Part shown: positions 55,247-64,000 of the stretch, piece by piece | Layout: every line of letters starts with the position of its first letter | Position numbering within the stretch: the first letter of the stretch is position 1 | DNA from: Chondrilla cf. caribensis | Lineage: Eukaryota > Porifera > Demospongiae > Chondrillida > Chondrillidae | DNA: 64,000 nt | Direction of reading: 5' to 3' | NCBI GenBank assembly: GCA_964020155.1 | Contig: OZ026562.1 | Span: forward strand, 3,215,001-3,279,000 | Program-made: the position numbers and the translations under genes | The notes under the pieces: generated by a model | Seen by the model: the letters and a program-made list of their open reading frames with translations, nothing else | Databases searched by the model: none | What the model was told of the DNA's origin: nothing

Positions 55247-55859
55247 TGTACTTGTTGAAAGGATTATTATGTTTGTATTGTCTGTATGCATGTAAACAAC
55301 AGTACTATAATGCATGTACGATGAGTACAGAATGTGATCAATTGCAAACAAAAGCCTCGCCATTAAAAACTACTATCTTTGTAGGTATTTGTATACATTT
55401 GTATGTGCAACCAGTACATTAAATTTCCTAATATCCATATCATAGCATGCATACCGTGTATTAAATATTAATCTTTTAATACATGTATTTATGTATATAA
55501 TACTAATTGTGTTTATTCGAAAGTTTAATTAATTACACTGATTTTTATAAAGTTATATTATTTAGCAATATTTGTAATAATTATATTGCAATTGCATGCA
55601 TATATACCTATATTATATGTTGTATAATATGTAGTGCTTATTTCAAACGTACCAGCCTGCTTTAATACTTATGTGTGATATGGCATGCACGCACATACAC
55701 ACTCTCAGTCACACACATATGCATCCACTGATTATACTTGTTCACAGACACTTGATCAGACCAGCATCATAAAAAAAGAGAGGTACTCCACTCTCTGCTT
55801 TGAAGTGTGGCTTACCAAGAGGAAAGATGCTAGTTGTGAGGGGTGAGAGTGAAGGGTGA
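55247..55859. other. 3' flank of the caspase-like gene
   Basis: AT-rich, with short TA-rich and acacac runs. No gene recognised. Confidence 0.4.
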
Positions 55860-56330
55860 TGGCTAGGAGTGAGGTCCATTAGTGGCATCTATTTATATCA
55901 CCTTGGTAACATTACATCCTGGTTCCAAAAGTTAATTAGCCAGTACCCCTTATAGTGTCTGGAGTATTTTAGCTGTTCATTTGGAGATTCCCTCTGTAGG
56001 CATATGTGTACGTGTATAATACCATGTATAGAACTACCATGAAGCTCATCAGTGGCAGCTGCAGCCTTGTAACTGGTATGGCTATAACATGGGATCCATT
56101 AGCGGCATCCTTATAGCATGGCATCCATTAGAGGACCATGGGATACATTAGTGGTAACTTTGTAACTAATAATTATATACATTACACAAGATGCATTTAC
56201 TTTATTGGAATCATAACTGGCATTATGACTATTAAATCCACATTATCACTATCGTTGTTACAGTTGTAACATTGGATACAGTATAATAGTTTACTTATAA
56301 TAACATTAATCTCAAAGACTGCTAGCCACG
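55860..56330. repeat. Degenerate GCGGCATCC-family unit
   Basis: Contains gaactaccatgaagctcat, gggatccattagcggcatcc and a tail (aatagtttacttataataac, ggatac) also found at 58880-59210. The order matches the 30-35-kb array but with more changes. Confidence 0.7.
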
Positions 56331-57540
56331 ACTGTATAAGATCCATTAATTTTCCAGTGAAATTCTAGCCATCCCGCTCGATCTATCAATGTGAAATTTC
56401 ATTTCGTTGATAGCTTGGTTTGAGGGAAGGATTTGATTCAATATCGATATGTTGGATGTTATGTTTCCACTTTCAAGCTAATGTGAGCACATAAACTTGA
56501 TCTACTTAAGCTTGTTACAGAGAACATATACACCTCATGAATATTAATGAGGGGTATTAGTGAATTATGCACTGGAGCTAGCACATCAAAGAAAACGTCC
56601 ACGCATCATGGTACAATATGATATATCTGTTATATTTCTTTCGACAAGTGATGATAATATAATATTGTATATATAATGATATAATATAATATATAATAAA
56701 ATAATAATAATATTATAAATATATTATATAATAATATATATTATATATGTACAACATAATAACATGATATATATAATATTACATATATAATTAATAAACA
56801 ATAATAAATAAAACTTATTACAACAAAATTATAACTTTATACACATATATATGATAAACAGTTATATAACAAATAAATACAATTAAATATAATATAACAT
56901 TGATGCAATAACTATAATTAATATATGAAGTAAATTATAATACATGTATACATACGATAATTATAATATTGACAAACAAAAAACAAAAAAACAAACAGAC
57001 AAACAAACAAACAAACAAAAGACAAGTTGCAAATTATGATCTAATCCTGCTTTCAGCGTTGGCAAGTACAATTAGGCCGGGATTATCTGAGGCTGGTGGA
57101 TCTCTGACATGATGGCTGCAAGATCTGCTTCCTCTTATAGACATAATAGCAAGTCGAATCAGAGCAAATTGAATTGAACATCTAATCCATCTCATAACTA
57201 GAGAGTATTGCTGATTGCTCTTGTTTGCAATATATTATTATTATTATAGTCATATAGGCCACAATGGCCCTAAGACCAAACAGTATAAAGATGACAAAGT
57301 AGACATGTAAATTAAAACAGAACATAAGTGAACAGTGAATTAATTGCGTGAAAATTAAAAATGCATGTTATGTGAGGCCATCGATTTAAGAGGTAGAAAC
57401 TAACAACATAGACACAAATACTAGTGGGTTACTCTAAATTGAGATAAAGTGAATAATAATTGTTAGTTAGTTACTCAATGATTAGTGGTATAAAGAGCAT
57501 GAAATCGTTTGTTCGTACACACAGATATAAATTTTGCAAG
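56331..57540. other. AT-rich low-complexity sequence
   Basis: 56640-56990 is almost pure A/T with ataata and acaaacaaac runs. No gene recognised. Confidence 0.6.
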
Positions 57541-57945
57541 TTAATTTATGACTTGAGTGTTGTCCGAAGACATTAAGTATTTGAATTTGTCCATCATGTT
57601 CAAATATTTGAAATGCGGATGATGTAACTCGATTGAATTTAGAAAATCGGCACGTTCCTGTGCATAGCCTTGACAATGAAGTAATAGGTGGATTTCATCT
57701 TCAACTATATTGCATGCACACACACGGCATAGTCTTTCATTTGCAGGGATTAACGGAGAGCTGTGTCGGCCCACTTCTACAATATGTTTGAATAAATTGT
57801 ATGTACTTAGTTTAGGACTGTAATTTAGTTCTGCCTGCCACTCCTGGATGAATAAATCGTAAACTCGTTGTTTGACTACCTCTGGAAAACCACCATATGG
57901 TGGGCTTTGGAGGCCAAAACATTTCAATAGCTTGCAAGTCCACAT
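57541..57945 (-). pseudogene. LINE C-terminal fragment with zinc knuckle
   Basis: Open frame of 134 codons on the minus strand, with CRVCACNIVEDEIHLLLHC, the same C-X2-C...H-X4-C knuckle as the intact LINE at 37 kb (CPLCNSQSLEDEIHFLIHC), and the preceding region typical of LINE tails. Sequence identity is low, so it is from another LINE lineage. The 5' part is missing, as in usual 5'-truncated copies. Confidence 0.75.
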
Positions 57946-57960
57946 ATTAGCCCAGCTGTT

Positions 57961-58190
57961 TAGTTGTTATATAATATATAATAATGGTAATGACAATAAT
58001 ATGTGGAAAAAATCTATATATGATATGATATAATATAATATATAATAAAATAATTTAATATAATATATAATAATGATAATGACAATATGTGGAAAAAATC
58101 TATATATAAAATGATATAATATAATATATAATAAAAAAAATAATATAATATATAATAATGATAATGTAATAATATGTGGAAAAAATCTTC
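57961..58190. repeat. AT-rich tandem repeat, unit about 95 bp
   Basis: Units share tgtggaaaaaatctatatat followed by gatataatataatatataa. Two and a fraction copies. Confidence 0.75.
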
Positions 58191-58559
58191 AGTCAACTGT
58201 GAGAAAATTGCAGATTCCAATGACACTTGGTACATACATATACCCTCCAATGACCTTCGATTGCATCTCCCTAGTCCACAATGTGTTGCATGCATAGGTA
58301 TGTTTTATTTCAGTCTGCATTGAATATTGAGCAGAATAATACTACAGGAGACTGACCAAGTAGAGTTATTGAATTGCCATAATAATTATGGATAATTCTT
58401 TCATAACTATAAATACCACACCACTTAAACTGCATATACGTTGTTATTTTCCATTAAAACATGACATTTGTATGTCACTTGTGGTGGCACCATTGATGAA
58501 CATGAGTGTGGATAAGTCATTTGTTACAAATTTAAAATCCCTATGAAGTGTATATTATT

Positions 58560-59240
58560 CTTATTATTTTGACCACTTTCTGTAAGCATGTACAGTACAT
58601 ATATCTTGATAGAAATTACTGCGTTGAATTTTATTAGTGGTATCCATGTATATAACTAGTACTGTTATCCATTTGTTGGCATATTTGTAGCTTGTTAGTA
58701 ACATGGGATCCATTAGTGGACCGGTATATATAACCCTATTTACTATGACCTTGAGGTTCATTAGGACCTTTGTATGTAACCTTGGTAACATTACATCCAA
58801 TAATACATTAGCCAGTATCCCTTATAGTGCACGTGTCTAGTATATTTTAGCTGTTCATTTGGAGATTCCCTCTGTAGGCATACATGCATAATACCATGTA
58901 TAGAACTACCATGAAACTCATTAGAAGCATCCTTGTAACTGGTACAGCTACAACATGGATCCATTAGCGGCATCCTTATAACAGGTAGTTGTAACATGGC
59001 ACCCATTAGAGGACCATGGGATACATTAGTGGCACCTTTGTAACTAATAATTGTATATATTACAAAAGATGCATTTACTTCATTGGAAATTCACATTATC
59101 ACTATCGTTGTTACAGTTGTAACATTGGATACAGTATAATAGTTTACTTATAATAACATAAATCTCAAAGACTGCTAGCCACGACTGTATAAGATCCATT
59201 AATGACAACTTTTACATAACTTTGGTAATATATATCCCAT
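58560..59240. repeat. Degenerate GCGGCATCC-family units
   Basis: Two partial units: 58600-58800 (gggatccattagtggaccg, actatgaccttgaggttcat) and 58890-59210 (aactaccatgaaactcatta, ccattagcggcatccttata). The second shares its flank with 55860-56330. Confidence 0.7.
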
Positions 59241-60640
59241 CAAATATTCCAGTGCCAGCCAACAGAAATGGAACCAGTTGTTTGGGGTGAGAAAATGGCT
59301 GCCAGTAGGTCAAGGGAGATTGCACAAGAAGATCAGTTATCTTAATTTTTCTGATATAACATCATAATTTTGTTCTAGTAGTGCTATATCGGGGTATTGC
59401 TACTTAGACAATCAACCACTGTATCCAATGCAGATTATTTTCTGATGGGACTACTTGTAATATGATTGTATAGTTCATTGATAGCTATAGCGCTTTACGT
59501 AGATGCAGCAATTTTAGTCATTAGTCCATCTGGTCTGCTCTACCCTTTGTAATAAAATCAAATGAAGACATTATTATCTAGCTTTTCAAGAAGATTGGGA
59601 TTAGGAGGATGATATCCAATAGAGTGGCTGATAAATTATGATTTTAAGAGATTGCTGTTATTATTACATTGACGATCCAGTTGATCTTCAAGCCACTATG
59701 ATACAATTAATTTTCCCTGATGTTTATAATATGCACGTGATATCTTCAGCTTGAAACCCTCCATTTAATAATCTATTATGTACATTCTCACCATAATCAT
59801 CATAGTATACATCATGTGCAGAGTACAGCAGGATATGACTATTAACAATTACATTGTTTAGTTCCTTCACACTCAACTGATGTGTTACCTTGTGTTATAA
59901 TATTATGTAATAAATATATATGAAATCAATGCATACACACACACATCCAAAGCGAGTGACCGTCTTGAAAAAGGCCACCGATAGTTTGCTTGAAATTCTG
60001 TTTGTTGGACTTAAGTTGGTCAATTACTTTAGATTTTGTGGTATGTATTGTGGAGAGTATAAACCTTCTAAAAACCTTATCAATTGTTTATGTAAACATT
60101 GGGATATATCACCTGGAATTTTTAATAATCTTAGTGAACCGATGTTCCAATCTATACATGCTCTTGTACATTGTGTACAAGATAAAGCAAAAGTGTCCAA
60201 TTAAATCATTAAATCAGATGCATTATGCGAAGATGCTGTAATACCATGTATATCTCATGTATATTCTCTCATAGACATCATATACTCAAGTATCTTTGTA
60301 GTATATTCTATATACCACATTTTCTTATTGTACAGTACAGTGCATGTAATATCAATTAAGAGGTAATAATATTTTATTTACATCAGTACTGGAATGCAAA
60401 TTTGAGTCAGATGTAGCATAAACATAAAATATATACCATGTTGTCAGTTTGATTAATTTCATAATTATTGATGAGTTGGTACAGTAATACTTGAAACATT
60501 TCATGGAAAATGTATGCATAATATTATTATACTATATGTATTACAACTGTGTTCCTATAAGAATTAATGTACTGACACTCAGTGTATTAATGATTATATT
60601 AAATTTATAGTGAAGTTGCATTCCAGCTATGTATTTGCTG
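59241..60640. other. Second copy of the FReD-locus flank, no gene seen
   Basis: 59780-59985 matches 36140-36330 and 60355-60640 matches 41510-41810, so the LINE and the inverted-repeat elements of the first copy are absent here. The short frames at 59920-60240 are not recognisable genes. Confidence 0.6.
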
Positions 60641-60650
60641 TTGAGTGAAA

Positions 60651-61064
60651 TTAAGGACAATCTCTGATAATAGCGCAGCTCACTGGACGCATCATCATTG
60701 TCACAGAGGCCACATTCCTGCTATACCAGGTACAAACTCCAGCATTGAGGTTCGTACGATGTTCGCAGTTACCACTCATGGGGAGCAAGAATCCACCCTC
60801 AACATTGCTGCGACAGTTGGAATTGGTGGCATAATCTGAAGTTTGGAAACAGTAATCATTCAATGGACTCAGAGCATCGGTTATGGTGTTGTTTCCTGAT
60901 GCTCTCCCAATCTTCAGTTTGTGGCAATTGGTGCGAGAGTCAACCCAAAACTGGAGTACATAATATCACCTTTAGTGCCATCACTGAAGGTCAGCTCAAC
61001 ACGCAGTTCATAGGTCTCTCTCTGAGTTATGCAGCGAAGGTTACTCAGTCCAAACCAAAAATCA
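60651..61064 (-). pseudogene. FReD-1 pseudogene, C-terminal half
   Basis: Minus-strand match to 41819-42233 in order. The last 70 codons are open (MNDYCFQTSDYATNSNC ... VSCAIIRDCP), but upstream the frame is broken and the sequence stops at the fusion point 61064. Confidence 0.85.
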
Positions 61065-61352
61065 TCTCCAGGAGCTGGGCCTTCATTTTTTGCACAAAAT
61101 ACCTACAGCTATGCCAGGTATACGAATTTTTATGTACAATCCTTACCAGGTGTTACCTGGTCCTGTCGGACTAGATACAATGTTGGCGGATGGTGGGACG
61201 TCTATACTCCTGGGAACCCCAATGGACCTGGAAGTAGTGGGAATGAAACAGCCTACGCACAATGGACAGTTGAGATCAAGCTACGTCCCAAAACTTGTCC
61301 TTATACTGCATATCATCAGTGCCTGGTGTACAAGAATCATCAGATTCTGTAG
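61065..61352 (+). pseudogene. FReD-2 pseudogene, C-terminal third
   Basis: Plus-strand match to 43360-43640: VGGWWDVYTPGNPNGPG then ETAYAQW, with a deletion before VEIKLRPKTCPYTAYHQC. It begins abruptly at the fusion with FReD-1 antisense sequence. Confidence 0.85.
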
Positions 61353-62578
61353 AATCAGCTGAAGGCTGCAATTCTATGGATTGACCGAGTGTTTACAATT
61401 AATTGAGTTTATGCAAGAATATTATAACAGGGATAAAACTATGTATCTCACCAAGTTATATATGCTTAAAAAATATACCACACAAAGTGTGCTTAATTCG
61501 ATTGATGATTATAATCATAATGCTAAATTTTGGATATTGACATGTGCCACTTCATACGTATATACCTCCATGCAATAAACTCAATAGAGGTAATTATGAT
61601 TATAAATCCTCTGTTTTAGCAGGACTGCTACTAAAGGACATACTCTATAAGGAATGCAAGTTTTGTACCTAGTAAACCCGCTTTTATGAGCTAGTCAACA
61701 GGGAGCACATACACATACATGCACATTCAAATTAATATACATGCACACAGACAAGCAAACACAGATACATACCAATAATTCATGTATAGCCATTCTTACA
61801 AACTAGTCCACAGCAACAGTTAATAGCATTACATGATGGATTATCTGACCAGACCCAACAATAATTTCACTATTCAGATATTCGTCAACTCCAATTAAAG
61901 TCCAACCTTGTATACTACAATTTTTATGTCTATCTGTCTATTATATTATGCCTATCTTCTTAGGATAACAATTCAACTATTAACTGCAACTTAACCTGAA
62001 TGTATGTGTTTAGTGTCACCCATCAGCACAATACTAGAGTATTATTGTATGATATTATTGAGAATGGTATATTTATCAACATTATAATAATGTTATTATA
62101 ATAATAGTTATATCAACTAACACTGTTTCAAATATCGTACAATACTATATTTATGCAAGTTTTATAATATACATGCCTTGTAAATGTATAGTATGTGTGA
62201 ATATATTATCTTCATGTATATTGTCCAAATGTAAAAAGCTATTTTATATACGTATATAGCATGCAGACTCTTTGTGTTGATTTAGAAGGCAGATTATTGA
62301 ATAATATTACTAAAGCTACACATAAACTCCCTATAGCCAGGGTTGTATCATGTACATGCATATTTTCCTGAAATGCCTTCATTGTGTGTTTTATTGTGTT
62401 TGTAAGACTATTTGGTATCTGTGTTCCAGATTATAACCATAAGTGATTTTACAAACACCTCTATTGTCTCTCAGCCACTTGCATAATTTGTGAAGCGAGT
62501 TGCTCGATTGTGAATTAAGTGGTAGCCACTGTTGATCTCATATGCAATGCACGCTGCTTGGTTACTGGAATGCTCTTT
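61353..62578. other. AT-rich duplicated 3' flank
   Basis: About 61590-61900 follows 43880-44070 in order. The rest has no recognised gene. Confidence 0.45.
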
Positions 62579-62583
62579 TGTCA

Positions 62584-63228
62584 CAGGGCCGGAGCAAGCT
62601 CTGCGGTAGTGGTACGGCCATCAACGTAGCATAGTGAATCGTTTTGGCATTTACATGACACGAAATTGGATGCGTCATTATACGGTCCAGTATTTCCCCA
62701 AGGCCATTTTAGCAGGGCCCCCTGCCCTGCTAAAATTTCTGACCACCCTTCTATTTTTTATAACAATAATATTACAGTATTATAAAACTAAAATTATTAG
62801 GCATGTGTGTAAATATGGATGAGGCACATCTGTATTAATTTTACTGTTCCATGTGGTAATTGCGTCTTTTTTAGGTTCAGAAGAGCCTTCGCTGAAGTTA
62901 TCGCTTTTGACGAAGCTTCAGCGCACGAATTCCAGCCCAATTTCTTAGTCTCGGCATTCAAAATCAGTGTTTTAGAAGTTGCGCAATAGACATCATGGCG
63001 ACTTCGAGCATAGTATCAGATAATGAAGCTTAGTTTGAAGGAAATTGTGAACGAAATTCTCTGTCAGGGGGCCAATTTTACATTTACCACTGTTGGAATA
63101 ATAATATTTAGTTAAGGTTATCATATCTTTGGTTGATGCCATGTTAGTGACATTTTAATTTTTTAAGGCCATGGTCAAAAAGTGGTACGGCCATGGCCGT
63201 AGTAGCCGTACCAGTTGCGCCGGCCCTG
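62584..63228. mobile_element. DNA transposon remnant, CAGGGCCGG ends, 5-bp duplication
   Basis: The left end CAGGGCCGG and right end CCGGCCCTG are exact inverse copies, with TGTCA directly repeated outside (62579-62583 and 63229-63233). Subterminal gtggtacggcc occurs near both ends. Inside are a small palindrome (attttagcagggccccctgc...) and a segment related to 18870-18980. No coding frame. Confidence 0.7.
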
Positions 63229-63233
63229 TGTCA

Positions 63234-64000
63234 TGAGGGGTCCACCAGTCATCCCGGCTATGGTGTCACATGAAATTAATGAATAATGCATGTCTTTGCA
63301 CACATTTCCTATTCAAGCTTATACATGGCACTGCGGCTTGGCCGTTGCTACAGTTCATACAGTCATAGGTACAGTACAGATCCCTCTTGTTGTACTGATA
63401 GCCACAGATAAATACATTAACTTTCAGTATTGGATCATGGTATAGGCCAACCTAACAGAGCAAATTGAATTAGTATCACAGAAATCCAGGATTGTGGTGA
63501 CTGCACAATAAAATCAAATCAGGAACATTGAACACAATGCAGTAGACCTTACTTTACTCGTTAGCCAGCTGACTGATAGCACAGAACAGGTGAAAGTATG
63601 TATTAAGGGTCCTGATATGGTATCGGCTATCTGTTTCAATGATATTGCGTTTGTTCTTGTCAGCCACTCCCCCAGATTGATCACTGTCTTCAGGAACACT
63701 ATTTGTGTTTTAGCCATTTCGATAGTGCGGGCCACATCCTCATCTCTCTGTTATGTTTCTACACCATTGGTGCGATCCAGGGTAGGTGACCAGGTGATCA
63801 TTTTCATTTCCCAGTGTAAATGATCTTGCATAGTCCATATCAGGCCTAGGTGAATTGATGTCTCAATTAAAATTCATATATAAACATACAATAACATGAA
63901 TCTTGTTACCTTCCCCTGAATTAATTCATAACAACCAGAACTTGGTTAGTTGGATATTTAGTATTTTAATTCAATTTAGGTAATCTTTGTATAGTGTTTG
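63234..64000. other. Flank of the second FReD copy
   Basis: 63838-63915 matches 46010-46095. Short open frames at 63514-63823 have no recognisable domain. Confidence 0.4.

Noticed and set aside
59920..60241. 94-codon frame as a small gene
   Set aside because: It starts in a duplicated non-coding block and has no recognisable motif.

Overview
The window looks like nuclear DNA of an early-branching animal, most likely a sponge. This is inferred from compact intron-bearing animal genes (COX6A, H2A.X, CHP1, a CARD protein, fibrinogen-related proteins), an AT-rich background with abundant small DNA transposons, and a caspase-like protein of unusual form. No prokaryotic, organellar or viral genome features were seen. 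All gene models were built by hand from reading frames and splice-site phase; no database search was possible.

Layout. 1-6.2 kb: a small DNA transposon, then a seven-exon CARD-domain gene with one single-base frame break. 6.4-9.3 kb: intronless COX6A (+) and intronless histone H2A.X (-), separated by 2.2 kb holding two long hairpins. 10.3-17.5 kb: an intact ten-exon gene for a protein with PPQQQSY repeats followed by two similar beta-trefoil-like modules that arose by duplication of a three-exon block. 19.1-25.1 kb: a paralogue of it whose N-terminus is replaced by ankyrin-repeat exons; it carries several frame breaks and looks like a pseudogene. 26.0-29.4 kb: complete eight-exon CHP1 (calcineurin B homologous protein).

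29.8-35.2 kb is an array of five long repeat units sharing a 'CCATTAGCGGCATCCTTGTA' motif. 36.6-41 kb holds a palindromic insertion with a 9-bp target duplication, nested inverted-repeat elements and a LINE with an intact 1137-residue endonuclease/reverse transcriptase ORF. 41.8-43.6 kb is a head-to-head pair of intronless secreted fibrinogen-related genes sharing a 146-bp bidirectional promoter with two TATA boxes. 44-51.7 kb is a graveyard of fragments: LINE tails, a mosaic of fibrinogen-related and beta-trefoil pieces, a 188-190-bp tandem repeat, a retroelement lacking its RT core and a broken IS630/Tc1-type transposase. 52.0-55.2 kb is a two-exon gene for a membrane-anchored caspase-like protease. 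55.8-64 kb is a second, decayed copy of the 29.8-46 kb block: degenerate repeat units and a fibrinogen-related pair whose promoter and N-termini were removed by one deletion.

CHP1, COX6A and H2A.X are housekeeping genes. The CARD protein, the secreted fibrinogen-related pair and the caspase-like protease are types often used in innate immunity or cell death; grouping them as an immune neighbourhood is inference only. The most unusual items are the ankyrin/beta-trefoil exon shuffling, the membrane-anchored caspase-like gene with a large unknown C-terminus, and the deletion-fused fibrinogen-related pair.
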